Below, piece by piece: positions 47,111-58,741 of a stretch of DNA of 64,000 nucleotides. The notes under the pieces were generated by a model. It searched no databases. It worked only from the letters and a program-made list of their open reading frames with translations, and was not told the DNA's origin. The translations under genes were made by a program, and so were the position numbers. The first letter of the stretch is position 1; each line of letters opens with the position of its first letter. Source of the DNA: Maniola hyperantus (Eukaryota; Arthropoda; Insecta; Lepidoptera; Nymphalidae); assembly GCF_902806685.2 (NCBI RefSeq), contig NC_048546.1, positions 4,712,001 to 4,776,000 on the forward strand, given 5' to 3'.

Positions 47111-48404
47111 ACTTCTAGTTACCTTTTTATAAAACTAATCATTATGATAATTTTGTGGTATTTGTAGCTCTCTATCAAATCTATTTCAGACCTGAGAAGT
47201 TCTTAGGATACATAAGATTAATTTAGTTATTTTATTCCAATAGATATTTCTAGAAATCTACGGTATTCGAAATTGAAAACACTTTATAATTCACGCATCC
47301 TAGCAGTCACCATTACGGCCCCATTAATTATATCTAGTACAATAGATACCATTAAACGGTACTAAATTCACAGTTAATGAGATATTTATTAGACAGCATT
47401 GCCGTCGATTGCAAATGGCCTCTATTCATCTTCGGTGCAATCACCAAAGCGCGAACATTAGAGAAAGTATGGGGGACGACAGTGCAGATTTATTGTTCTC
47501 CCACACGAACAACGGAATGCTCATTGTTCTGATATCATTGTAAAATATGAGGTTAAACGCTTTATTTATTGGTAGTTATCTCTCGTTGATTTATGCAAAT
47601 AACTAACAGTTATGTAAATAGATACATCGAGACTCGTCGATATGCACTGCCTGAAAGTTTGAATACAAATTATAAACACGCACATTGTTCTCTTTTAATA
47701 AAACTTATCGTTGTTATCTTCGGAATCAAATGTAATTTATTAAAAAGTTCAGTCTATAGTATTAATAACAAAAAATAAAAGAAGAAAACAGTTGTAAACA
47801 TTTTCAGATATAGGGTTTCTCATTTCCTACTAGGCGTCAAGTATACACTGTACCTACACTACATACTAGAGTACTGAAGACAGTGTTAAGCTCTTTCTAC
47901 CGTTTGACCATCAAATTGAATGGGTCCAATCTAGGATCACAGACGTAGTTAGTGCACTTGAAAGCCTTGGATCCTCTAAGCCGCATTGCCGTTTCCTATT
48001 CCATTTGAGAATGCCTTAACATATTCCTGCTAATATTAGATTTCAAACGTGCCTAGATCTTGAAACCCTATTTATGTTACTAACATTTCACTACTAACAC
48101 AGCATTAGTTTCATTTGCTATACTGACTATTATATTATTATACTTATTTCAACCCATCAAATCATAAGTCGTTATCGTTGCGTAATCAAAATCTTACCCA
48201 AAACGGGATTTGATTTCTAGTAAAAAAATGGACTTTCTTAAAATATGCCCTTTACTGTGATTTGAGCCGGTACAAACTTCAATGCCATCTACATATATAC
48301 GTGACAGTTTTTGTAGTAAGTTCAGAATTAAAGAGCTTTTTTATTTTATTTAAGTATATCATTTTAAAGTCTAGACCAGTCGTTTGAAATGAATAGGGAA
48401 TTAC
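47111..48404. other. gene-free stretch (intron side of the exon donor)
   Basis: AT-rich with nothing recognisable. If the exon at 48405-48516 is real, this is the beginning of its downstream intron. Confidence 0.45.
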
Positions 48405-48516
48405 CTGCAGGTTGTGGTGGCGGCTCTACAGTGGTGATCTGCCCGTTGCTTCTAACCCCTGTCTTCTTTCTCGTGCTTGTGGTAGCTGGGCTCTTGGTGG
48501 CTTCTCGTTCCACCCT
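48405..48516 (-). CDS. internal coding exon of an unidentified host gene
   Basis: On the minus strand a strong acceptor (TTTATTTTTACAG) precedes 112 bases open in one frame, followed by a consensus donor CCTGCAG|GTAATT. Translation from the first base gives 37 residues, RVEREATKSPATTSTRKKTG then VRSNGQITTVEPPPQPA, with one base left over. The peptide is polar and disordered-looking: Thr/Ser-rich, a basic RKK cluster and a Pro-rich end. This would suit a linker or cytoplasmic tail. One other frame is stopped and base composition is clearly GC-richer than the flanks. The plus strand is also open here but its splice signals are poorer. I do not recognise the protein. Confidence 0.6.
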
Positions 48517-48651
48517 CTGTAAAAATAAATTCAATAAATATCAAACATTGCTGTTTTGTAGCTCCTACCTACTTAGCTATCTAGTATTAGACAGTTAAGC
48601 AATAGGTATATATGTTATACATATTTGTATAAAGATTTTTTTGTTTATTTA

Positions 48652-48789
48652 GGGCCTGTTTCACAACCTCCAGATAAACGTTATCTAAGGAATAAATTTG
48701 ACCTAATGACAGTTTTTGTATAGGACATCTGTCAAAATGTCAAATTTATCCGTTAGATAAAGTTTATCTGGAGATTGTGATATAGACCC
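48652..48789. mobile_element. 138-bp palindromic MITE with TTA target duplication
   Basis: The ends GGGCCTGTTTCACAAC and the complement of GATTGTGATATAGACCC begin inverted repeats of about 55 bases (CTCCAGATAAA, ATAAATTTGAC inside). TTA flanks both sides (48649-48651 and 48790-48792). A 3-bp TTA duplication is typical of PIF/Harbinger-type elements. No transposase. Confidence 0.8.
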
Positions 48790-48792
48790 TTA

Positions 48793-49224
48793 GTGTTTGA
48801 AAACTTAGTAGGGACCTTCAGTTTATTTCTAGGATAAAAATCCTATATTAGTCTCATGGAGGCAGACTCTACCTATTCAGTATGGATGAACAATGATCGT
48901 ATCTTTCAAGAAGATATTGTGAGATTGTATTAGAAGAGAATCTAAAGTAACAACATCAATTCACCAGCACGTAATATCAACGTTGCTTAGGCGTCTCTTT
49001 AGCAAACATTTTCTCTATAATTATAACTTAATAATATTTTGATCCTGTTTGTTTTGAGACGGCCGCTTCAGTTTAAATGTTAATTATTTACCCACTTGTG
49101 ATTACCAGAGCGTTTTGCGGTCTCATTAAAATCCAATTTAGGTCACCGTCTAATCTCTAGTAGAGGTAGGTATGAAGTGAATAAAACAGCGCTCCATCTT
49201 TGCCGCAATGTAAACATTCGCGAA
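48793..49224. other. gene-free stretch
   Basis: If the exon at 48405-48516 is real, this lies in its upstream intron. Nothing recognised. Confidence 0.45.
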
Positions 49225-49528
49225 CATAATCATTATCATCATCATGATTAAACCATCGCCGGCTTACTACAGAGCACGGTTCTCCTCTCACAGTGAAAAG
49301 GGCCACAGTCTACCACGCCGGTCAAGTGCGGATTGGCACACACCTGAGAGAATATTATGGAGTACTCCAGACTAGAAGGTTTCCACTCGATGTTTTCCTT
49401 CACCGTTAAAGCAAGTGATATTTAATTACTTAAAACGTATGTAACTCCAAGTTAGAGCTGCGTGCCCGGGATCGAACCCCCGATCTCCGATTAGGAGGCG
49501 GACGTTATAACTACTAGGCTATTACAGC
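49225..49528 (-). mobile_element. tRNA-derived SINE, near full length
   Basis: On the minus strand the head has A box TAGCCTAGTAGTTA (49508-49521) and B box GGTTCGATCCC (49468-49478), with good spacing for an internal RNA polymerase III promoter. The body (ACGGTGAAGGAAAACATCG, CCAATCCGCACTTGACCGG) runs to a tail of ATGATGATGATAATG units. The anticodon region and missing acceptor pairing argue against a functional tRNA. Confidence 0.8.
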
Positions 49529-49951
49529 TTTTTTTCACACCGAACATAAGTTAGTAAGGAAATACTAAGCAAATATTAAAGGAGCAGTAACTTGAAAAAC
49601 AGCTGCCGATGAAGGAGTAATCCACTTATTACGCCTGACGGTTCCTGGGTCCGAGCCCTGCTGAGTCACTGTTCTTCATCTCGCTGAGTCACGACTCAAT
49701 GCTCAATTCTGATCCGTCGACTCAGCAAACGCACCGCCGCCCGCTTATTATGCTGACTCGCCGGAATGTATCAATGCACTGCACTAATGCTGATTGATAC
49801 ACGATAAGCTCTATTAATTGATTCTGAGCCCTTGGTGTAATTTCATAATTGAAATGTCATGCTCATAATCATATTGTATATAAAATCCAAAACATTGTGG
49901 AAGCTAGTAGTGAAATACTATGTAGGTAGGTTGAGAATTGAGATCACTAGC
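49529..49951. other. gene-free stretch
   Basis: Nothing recognisable; slightly GC-richer at 49640-49760 with several GACTCAGC-type repeats. Confidence 0.45.
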
Positions 49952-50029
49952 CATATTATGAATTTAATGCGAAAGTGTGTGTTTGTTTGTTGGTTTATCT
50001 TCCACGCGGACGAGGTCGCGGGCCTCAGC
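49952..50029 (+). mobile_element. HelA, internally deleted 78-bp copy
   Basis: 5' piece TATTATGAATTTAATGCGAAAG and GTTTGTTTGTTGG join directly to hairpin CACGCGGACGAGGTCGCGGG and CCTCAGCTTG. The whole central body is missing. Confidence 0.65.
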
Positions 50030-50689
50030 TTGTACAAAATATGGAAAGTACCTAAGTGATTAACTAAAATAAATAAAATTTAGCTTTTACCGTCAAACCT
50101 GAAACAGCGATAAGTAATAAAATTACTTACTTCATGCAAGAACTTTATTATCAAGAAGTAATTTATGTAACGTACGTACATAATAAACGAGGCAATCGTT
50201 AAAAACATTCGGATGTCGAAAGACGTAAGTTAACATGGATAGTCTGCTGAACAGCTGATCGTCTGTTGACGTAACAAAAAGCTCTAAAAACATGAAAGAA
50301 AATGTAGGGGGGTTACGAGCTAAGGGTACGAGTTACGGCACGCCATGCCAAGCATCGTGAAAAATGGGGCATGCGGCGGTCTGGGGGTGGTGTTCGAGGG
50401 GAGGATGGGGTGGGTCGGACTGTTTATGTGCACCGGCGAACATTACGCCGTGACAGCGCGCTGCGTCATCGGGAAATTGACAAACAACGGATACCGTACC
50501 TACTGTTTGAGCATACATGGGACAAAACCACGGAACAGAAAGAACATTTTAAAAATAATACAGACTGCCTTTGCCTTATACCTACAATGTGTAATTTTGT
50601 ATGCAAATACATGATTCATTAATTACTCATTTATACACAGGTTTTGCGGATATCAGTGGCGAAGTCGTAAGATGTCAAATAAGTGAAAA
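50030..50689. other. gene-free stretch with a GC-rich patch
   Basis: Bases 50330-50530 are GC-rich and open in two plus-strand frames (50345-50614 and 50371-50622); neither shows a domain or a clear acceptor, so I do not call a gene. Confidence 0.4.
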
Positions 50690-50900
50690 CCCATACTCAT
50701 ATTATAAATGCAAAAGTTTTTCTGTCTGTCTGCCTGCTAGCTTTTCCGTTTAACCGATTTGGACGAAATGTGGTAAAGTGATAACTTGTATCTTGGCTCT
50801 TGGGGGAGGACATAGGCTATTTTGGTCCTGGAAAATCAGAGTTCCTACGGGATGTTTGATACACATAATCTAGATATCATAAGTTGTGGGCATCGTCTAC
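50690..50900 (+). mobile_element. HelA, nearly complete copy
   Basis: Starts CCCATACTCATATTATAAATG (TC mutated), then GTCTGTCTGCCTGCTAGC, GGACGAAATGTGG, GGACATAGGCTATTTTGG, and ends GGGCATCGTCTAC|T (CTAG mutated to CTAC). Confidence 0.7.
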
Positions 50901-50902
50901 TT

Positions 50903-51221
50903 GGTACAAAAATAGCTTACATACATCCTGGTGACTCATATTTAATTAATCTAAATCAGCATACACTGTCCTACGTCTGGGCAAAGGCCTCCCTCCGATC
51001 CTTCCACCATTCCCTATTTCGTGCCTCTTCAGGCCACGTAACTGTAAACTTATCTAACTCATCACGCCAACGTCACCTCGGCCTACCACGCTAGCGTAAT
51101 GATTCTGTGGAGTCCAGACCAGAGTAACTGAATTAGATTGCTTTTTGTCCCGGAAAATCAAAGAATTCCTACGGCATTTTTAAAAACTTAAATCCATGCA
51201 GCCAAAGTCCCTAGCATCATG
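50903..51221 (+). mobile_element. HelA partial copy interrupted by an RTE fragment
   Basis: The left piece GGTACAAAAATAGCTTACAT (50903-50932) and the right piece CTTTTTGTCCCGGAAAATC...AAACTTAAATCCATGC (51142-51221) are neighbouring parts of HelA. About 200 bases of foreign sequence separate them. Confidence 0.65.
50960..51120 (-). mobile_element. RTE-like LINE 3' fragment inside HelA
   Basis: On the minus strand: GAATGGTGGAAGGATCGGAG, then GAGGCCTTTGCCCAGACGTA (encoding ...WWKDRREAFAQT), the usual end of RTE/BovB-type reverse transcriptases just before the stop. Both ends are truncated. Confidence 0.55.
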
Positions 51222-51565
51222 TATTAATAAAATATGTTGTTTCTTTTTGCATAACAATGACGTGTTATTGGGGCATGTTTTATACAGAACGTTAGGCATT
51301 TATTTTTACAAAACAATGAAACAGACAGTTGTTTATTTAAATTAGGGTTTGTCATGCGTTTGTAGAGTAGCAGACCGGATATAATGTAAATTTCCCTTAA
51401 AAGGAACACGTGAAATATGTTTCACAGACTATTTATAAGGTTGTCAGTATAACATGAAATACATATGATAACTGTACAACATACATGGTAAGGTCTCCCC
51501 ACTTATGGTCATCAATCAAGTCTTTCAAGGGGCAATATGATAGATCGGCTGTACGGTATTATTTG
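51222..51565. other. gene-free stretch
   Basis: Nothing recognisable. Confidence 0.5.
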
Positions 51566-51852
51566 TAGGGTTCCGTATCTCTAGAGAAAAAAGGAACTCT
51601 TATATATAGCACCACTTCGTTGTCTGTTTGTCTATCAAGACCGTCAGGGAATCAAAACTTGTGGGGTAAGTACTTCCCGTTGATCTAGAATCATGAAATT
51701 TGGCAGGTAGCAATGTCTTACAGCACAAGTAAAGGGAAAAATCCGAAAATCTTGTGGTTACATCACAAAAAAATAATGTAACCACAAATTCACGGTTTTC
51801 GGATTTTTTCCTATACCTGTGCTATAAGATATACCCAGCTACCAAATTTCAT
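51566..51852. repeat. two R2 pieces, head to head, forming a large hairpin
   Basis: 51566-51762 is R2 body type a on the minus strand (GGGTTCCGTATC, CCCGTTGATCTAGAATCATG). 51777-51852 is the same region on the plus strand. The arms 51693-51762 and 51777-51852 pair imperfectly around a 14-base loop. Confidence 0.7.
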
Positions 51853-51929
51853 CCAAAACCCTAAAAATCCTAAAAATTTTAGGGCGCTGTACCTACCCGA
51901 AAGGTTTCCAACGGGACCTTTTGGTAAGC

Positions 51930-52175
51930 CTCCGCTGTCTGTCTGTCAGCGGGCTGTATCTCATGAACCGTAATAGGTAGAGTTGAATTTTTTACAGTGT
52001 GTGTAATTTACCTATAAAAACATATATTAATAAAAAACCAAGATGGTGAATTTCAAGATAGCCGACGCGCAAATTGAAATTTAATAAGTACATACATAAT
52101 ACATAGTGTTATATCTTGTACGATGGTGCGGGACCCTTCGTGTGCGAGTTCAACTCGCAATTGACCGGTTTTTAT
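51930..52175 (-). repeat. R2 repeat, third body type
   Basis: The plus side reads CCTCCGCTGTCTGTCTGTC, ATCTCATGAACCGTAATAGG, ACCAAGATGGTGAATTTC and ends GGGACCCTTCGTGTGCGAG...CCGGTTTTTA, the complement of the R2 start. Confidence 0.7.
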
Positions 52176-52232
52176 AGTGTAATAAAGGCAAGTGAAAGTG
52201 GGTGGCAGTGAAAGTATGCACGTCGTATGACT

Positions 52233-52490
52233 GACCTACGCAATGTGACTGAAGTGGGCCATGGCTGTTTAATCATAAATTTTTTATTTTGCTAGAATAC
52301 ATGTTACAATGGTAGTTAATTTTTAAGGTAAGTAAGTATCAATGTAATCGGCCATTTCTGGCATGCAAATTTTTTTCTATTATAACACAATTAATAAAAT
52401 TAAAATTAAAATTTGCTCAACAACCGCAACAGCATAACTCGTCAACTCAACAATTAAACCTCCTCACATACAAACATACACCTACACTTG
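52233..52490 (+). repeat. local duplication, copy 1, interrupted
   Basis: GACCTACGCAATGTGACTGA...GGCTG (52233-52267) and CAACAACCGCAAC...AGCATAACTCGTCAACTC (52418-52490) correspond to a continuous stretch in copy 2. About 150 AT-rich bases (52268-52417) are inserted between them. Confidence 0.65.
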
Positions 52491-52573
52491 ATACCTATAG
52501 GTATGACATCCAAAGTTAATAGTGACGTTGTGAGTGCATTTTGCCGGACGAGCGTGTCTTCTTTCTTCTTCTT

Positions 52574-52692
52574 GACCTACGCAATGGGACTGATGTGAGC
52601 CGTGGCTGCTTGCCCAAAAACCGCAACAACAGCATAACTCGTCAACTTACAACTAAACCGCCTCAAATACAAACACACCTATACCTACACTG
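52574..52692 (+). repeat. local duplication, copy 2
   Basis: GACCTACGCAATGGGACTGA...GGCTG continues directly into CCCAAAAACCGCAACAACAG and CATAACTCGTCAAC, with no insertion. Confidence 0.65.
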
Positions 52693-55600
52693 ATTTTTAA
52701 TTCGGTGGAATTCTGACGTTGTCATTTTTATACATCAGGGGATTTATTTATATGAAAAACAGGGTGACCAACACCTAAAGATCGATTTTACCCTAAATTA
52801 CCTGAAATCCCTATCATTATTTAAAAAAAACCCTAAGACATAATTTAGCCATTTCGCACTAAAATAGTGCACAATCTTTAAAAGTGGAAAATGAAAACTG
52901 GCAGCAATAGAAAAGGAAGCACATTCGAGCATTCAAAAAAGTCGAATCACATGATCATGAAAATGATAAGATATTTTTTCAGGTAATAGATTCCGCACAT
53001 ATTATGCGCACTTGTGCAAGTAATACAGCAATAATATAGAGATATAAAATAATGTAGATTCGCAACAATTTCTATGTATTAAACAGGTATTAAATAAAAA
53101 AGGCACACAATAATGTTTGTAATAACTGAAAGTCATTAATGACAGTAGTTCATTTTCAAGTGCCTTTTGGGCCCACGCACCCACGAAGATTTGGTTGATT
53201 TGAAGATGTACCTAATCTTGACTTATAGGTACGTTGAACTATTTTAAGTTCATTAAAATTTTAATTATCTTGATGTCTGAAAGTACATACTTAATTTTGA
53301 TTGAGGATTTTTTTTTTAAATCTTTTACAAAAACCTTGTTTTTTACAAACACAAAAAAGTAATGTGTTTGTCTCTGAATGGATTATTTCAAAGTTACGAC
53401 ATTTGGATCGGATTTTGATGTAATTAAGTATTTTACAGGTTCGTTGATTTGCAGGGAAATGTGTGTTCGAAATTGTAGAAACTGTAGATCTATGCGTATC
53501 TACCTATCTAAGTATTTCAAGGATACATAATCAAAAACATCAATAGAGTCATTAGATCTGTTCTGTATGTATATCGAGTTTTAGGGGCTATCTTCTCCAC
53601 GTAACCGGCTGCTACATGATCGGCGATCGCAACACTGATATAATATATTATAATTACGAGAATATTGGGTACAATTAATTATCTATAGAAGAACTTCTAT
53701 TCAAAGTTACAAAAAGAAGTTCCACTATTCATTTTTGTTATTTTAATAAGCATCTGTCCTATTCAACATAAGTACCTACGGTGAAGCTGAAGTATCAGTT
53801 TTGTTAAGATTCAACCCTTCTCTATTCCGACACGCGTTCTCCTCTCAAAAGGTTACGAACCTTTTGCCTCCAGGGCATTTATTCATTTGCAGGTGCCCAC
53901 AATTTCTCTCGGGTAACCCTAAATTATAAAATACTTGAACCCTTTGACTTGACACCTCGTGTGTTTTTGTCTGAATAAAAAGCTATTATCAGGCTAAGTT
54001 CACCATGATATACCTACCTACATAATACAAGATTCTTTATACACTAACAAATCTAAAACTTGTTTGAGCGGGAATGTATTGGTATTAAGTATACGAACTT
54101 GGTTTTCTACACTCTATACTAATGATGTGAATGTGTATCGAATGATGTAATAAAAGTAATTATTGAAGAAGCCAAAGAGGACATATTTTAAGATAGGTAA
54201 AGTATTTGAAAGAGCTCTTAATACTAACAAATAACATCCGCTTATTCCAAATTCTTGAAAATTCAAAGAAGCTCTTTTTATTCACAAATATTATTAGCTA
54301 TCTGATACAAAGCTATAAAACAGAAGTAATAATTCTGATAATATAGGTACTGTGTTATAATATGTATGGACATACCGTAGGCCGCTATAAAAGCGAGCGA
54401 TCCATTTAATACCACCATAACCCTTGTGTGTCAGTCACCCCGACTTAAAGGCAACCCTCTTTAAGCCTTTATCGTCGAGTGAGAAATGATTAATCTAACA
54501 AATAATAATATTCGTACTACAGTGGAAATTGGTCTATAGGTACTTTTTAATATTGGGAAACCTTTTAACCGTGTTGGTAAATAAACAAATTAGACTATAA
54601 CTTTTACCTGCGAACTGTCAAACAATTAATTTACTTGCATTGGTGTAGAAAATAATAATTCTAACAACTTATGTGACAATCTGATGACAATGTGATCCCG
54701 GTTCCATATATTGCCAGAAAAAAGAGTTTTTAAATTTTATTTAGAGAGCTTGGTCGCGTATGCAACTACGTCGCTCTGTCAAGGTCTCATAATTTATATT
54801 ATATTTCATTCCGCCTTAATCTTGCTGCACTTATATATAAATCTATTAGATGTTTAATCAGTTCCAAATTCCAAAAAATATATTAAAACACTATAATAAT
54901 TAAAAAAAACCTTTGCCTTGTTTTTTTTATGTAAAGGTTTCGTCAGTGCAAACTCACAGTTATATCACGGTTATATTGACCTTTTTAAACAAAAGAAAGA
55001 ACAGAGATATACTAATATAGCAGGTGGGTGTAGAGATACTTGATCAGATGCATAACAAAAATCATTCAAAAGTCATTCACTTCGAAGATTAGAAAACGGT
55101 ACAGTTACGATTCGCATTTCAAGATTCCGTTAGACAATTATTTATTATTCTCATAAGCATCCTACGCCCGAAATTAAATGGAAAAGTAAATAATAAACAC
55201 ATTAATTACGTTAAGCATACTTAGGAGGGATTACGACAGACCTGAATGTATGAAGAACAAAAAATAAATATGAATAACAGTTCATCTTTATTTACTTATA
55301 CTATACTTGAGCTCCTATGTGGGCAGTAATCGCCTAAGATTCACCTGCACAGTATTATGTTTGACGATCAAAACAATAATATAACGGTAAAACGATTTAA
55401 TATTGTAGGTATCATCCTGTAAATTCTTTAGTGGTACTTTTGTGTAAAAAAAGTTTATAACAAGAGTTGGCGCTTATCTGTCAACTTGTTTGGATGCATG
55501 ATGCTAGATATTGTGATTCGTAGGATGCAAGGCTGTCTGGTAGTATCCGTTTTCAGAATCAGTAGAACAGTCATAATTCGAACTTCGACTGAATTTTTTG

Positions 55601-55794
55601 GTAAGCCACTTTATTGGGTACTGGGAATTGAGTACACTAGGCACTTAATATGGATCAACTTTCTCTAAATCAAATTATTAACGATCCCATTCTCCACGAT
55701 GAAAAACGACAGTGAAAATAAAATATAGGCTTTATGGACGTAGCACATAACAATTACTGTCGTCCGTTTATTGTCATTTTTAGGGTTAAATTAC
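52693..55794. other. long gene-free AT-rich stretch
   Basis: No element or exon recognised. Short frames (53002-53184, 55486-55668) lack domains. Confidence 0.5.
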
Positions 55795-56240
55795 CTTGTT
55801 AATAAGTACATTCCGTCTGTCTGCCCGCCTGTCACCAGTGACAGTTAGAAAGTTGAAATTTTCACATATTATGATGTATTTCTGTTGCCGCTATAGCAGC
55901 AAATAATAAAAAACAGAATAAAAAAAATATTTAAGGGGGCTTCCATACAAAAAACGTGATTTTTTTGCTCGTTTTTATAGATAACTATATGATGCCCGCG
56001 ACTTCGTTCGCGTGGATTTAGGTTTTTGAAAATCCCGTGGGAACTCTTTGATTTTCCGGGATAAAAAGTAGCATATGTCCTTCCCCGGAGTGCGAGCTAT
56101 CTCTGTACCAAATTTCGTCAAAATCTATTAAACGGTTGGGCTGTGAAAGGCTAGCAGACAGACAGACAGATACACTTTCGCATTTATAATATTAGTATGG
56201 ATGGTACGGAACCCTTCGTGCGTGACGCACTTGGCCGGTT
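55795..56240 (-). repeat. R2 repeat, fourth body type, host of a nested HelA
   Basis: The plus side has CCGTCTGTCTGCCCGCCTG, TGTTGCCGCTATAGCAGC, AACGTGATTTTTTTGCTCG, then after the HelA insert GGTACGGAACCCTTCGTGC and ACTTGGCCGGTTTTT, the complement of the R2 start. Confidence 0.7.
55985..56201 (-). mobile_element. HelA inserted within R2
   Basis: The 217-bp element lies between host A (55984) and T (56202). Excising it gives GATAATGGTACGGAACCC, the uninterrupted R2 sequence. The 3' CTAG has mutated (CTATATGATGCCC on the plus side); the TC end (TATGGA) is intact. GACA microsatellite at about 56155-56170. Confidence 0.85.
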
Positions 56241-57404
56241 TTTATTCATGTGCATCGTGGGTCACTCTGGCGAGAGAGATAGCACGACAGACTGTTAATA
56301 TGGCGCTAATCACTAGCCTACCAAGGCTTTCTATAAACCCACATTAAAAAGTTACGCCGTTGTTATGAAACTTTCCAGTTTACGGCAATTAAGAGTAATC
56401 TCACTTTAGTTATCAATAAAACGACCATTATTTTAACGGTTCTTAGTTACGTAATTGAAATAAGTAAACGACCAAAAAATCTGATTGATAAATGATAACA
56501 GAAGGAAAATACCCAAAGTAAACGTGTTTTGAAAAGGTCATGTCTTGTTTTATTTCGAGAATACTTTATTATTTTCGAAACTCGTATTTTCTGACCTTTC
56601 TTTTTGTTCAGAGAAGGTTCTGTTGGCCGTGGGCTGTTATTAGCGGACCTTCCATAATATGTAAATGAGATATACTTAATAATGCTTTAACTTGTTTACA
56701 CCAGTCATTAAACAATATTATTATGTAGGTACTTAGTTCGTTTTTAAAATAAAACAAATCTGAAATCTCTTCTCAATATTTTTACATTTTCAAACAATAA
56801 TAAATGATGAACTATTTATATTATTTTTACTTCAATGCCTACTTTCATACATAATAATATATTTACATATACATATGTCTTATTCCATAAGTCTAACTTG
56901 TTAAAGATTTGTGTTTAATTGTCGTAGATTTCAACAACATTGAAACATACCTAATCACAAAGTTAATAACTTAGGCTTGTTAACTATTCCGATGTTGTTG
57001 TTCCGAAATGTGTTGTATTGGCTTACGAGTTACGAGTTACAACCCACGTATCCATCAAAACTCAATTAACATCTACCTCAACTTGAACATGAGATACCTA
57101 CAATCCAATAACAACATTACCAACCTGATATAGATAATATTATTCTACATGAGGACCAATTTGTGTAGAAGTTTCCGACTCATAACACAACTAAACGGAG
57201 TAAGTGCTAATCGAAATATATAACTTAGTAAAGTAAGTACGTAGGTGTATACCGTAAAGAATGAAATCTCAATGACCTCTGTTCATTTTCATAGAAAAAT
57301 GAACACTTAAAAAGTTAAAAGGGTTTTTCTGAGAAAAGGTTCCCAGAATTAATGGCCAATAAACATAGAATATTAAATAAAATATCATGATTGTAACTGT
57401 TCTA
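56241..57404. other. gene-free AT-rich stretch
   Basis: Nothing recognisable. Confidence 0.5.
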
Positions 57405-57579
57405 TCTAAATATATAAAAGGTAAAGGTGACTGACTGACTGACTGATCTATCAACGCACAGCTCAAAATACTTAACGGATCGGGCTGAAATTTAGCATGC
57501 AGATAGCTATTAAGACGTAGGCATCTGCTAAGAAAGGATTTTTGAAAATTCAACTCCTAAGGGAGCTAAATTCAAACCG
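57405..57579 (+). mobile_element. HelB copy lacking its 3' end
   Basis: A|TCTAAATATATAAAAGG, GACTGACTGACTGACTGATC, GGATCGGGCTGAAATTTAG, TGAAAATTCAACTCC; it stops before the hairpin and CTAG. Confidence 0.75.
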
Positions 57580-58741
57580 CGCCGTAACAAATACAAAGCT
57601 TTAAATAAGCTTTTTCCCATTTCCAATAACAGTACATACCTCCTACCTACCAGTATGTATTTTTGTACTATTTGCCACGTGTAACATTTGAACTTTGCTC
57701 TATCTATTTTCCTCTACAAAGTCTACTTACTACTTATATTTTCAGTAGTACTTCAGTAGTTTATTCATTAGTTACTTTTACAGTTTACTTTGTTTCAAAA
57801 AAAAAATCGATCGTTATAAAACTGTTGAAGATAAACGTCATAACGCGAAACTAGATCGAGTTTCACGTTTTATAAAAGAGCTAGTTTATATTTTCGAAAA
57901 ATCAACTCAGCATTTTATTCGAACGAGCAAATAGAAGAAACAGGAAACGTTCGCATTCTAACTGCCATTACGAGTTTGCACAACTGTATGGCTCTTAGTG
58001 CCGGAACGAGTTGGAGCAAATAGGTCTTAAGTGTGAGAAAGACGTTGAAAGACATTTGTACAGCAGTTCAGATAGCCACTATTATGTTCTCAGTATTTTA
58101 CTAAATTCTCAATGTTATGATCCTAAGCGACAGTTAACCTGAATGTAACTTTTCAAATTAAGCGCTGAACTGTTTGGTGAAAGTTGAAACTGCAGGTGAA
58201 AACATTTGCCAGTCAAAAAGCACCCGAGACATTAACTACAATGACCCTAAACTCTATCTAGATAGGTAAGAACAATCTATACACAACATATCTATTTCAT
58301 TTTTTATCAAATTTTTTATCAATCAAAACATAAAATAGGTAGAACAGCTCACAAGATAATTTATCAAGATATATAAACAGATATATTGACAAAGAAGAAC
58401 ATTAAGCCGTAGCAAAAAGTAACCTCATTATGTCACGCAACCTCAAACGATTATTACTCAAACGATCAACCATAAATAAATAATCTTTTCAAACGAAGTC
58501 GATAGCGGGTGAACGGCCTATTGAATATCGCCAGGTGATTTATTCTCGATAAGGACCCCTCCCCGGTAAAGATATACCTTAGCTAGTTTCACGTGATGGT
58601 TTTATTGGTAATTGAATCTTACTTTTCCTACGAATAAAGAAGATTACTAAGAATAAATAGTAGATTATTCAACATCGGGGTAACAGCGTCTAACGTCACG
58701 GACGCCGGGATAAATCCCAAGCGTAACGAGGGATTTATAAC
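57580..58741. other. gene-free stretch
   Basis: Nothing recognisable. Confidence 0.5.

Noticed and set aside
48411..48518. Plus-strand exon with a hydrophobic, membrane-like product over the 48.4 kb exon
   Set aside because: The plus-strand acceptor lacks a pyrimidine tract. Hydrophobic translation is the usual mirror of a polar coding strand, and the minus-strand signals are much better.
49468..49528. tRNA gene on the minus strand
   Set aside because: The head continues into a 300-base SINE body with a simple-repeat tail.
50345..50622. Two overlapping plus-strand frames in a GC-rich patch
   Set aside because: Neither resembles a known protein; overlapping open frames here reflect composition rather than coding.
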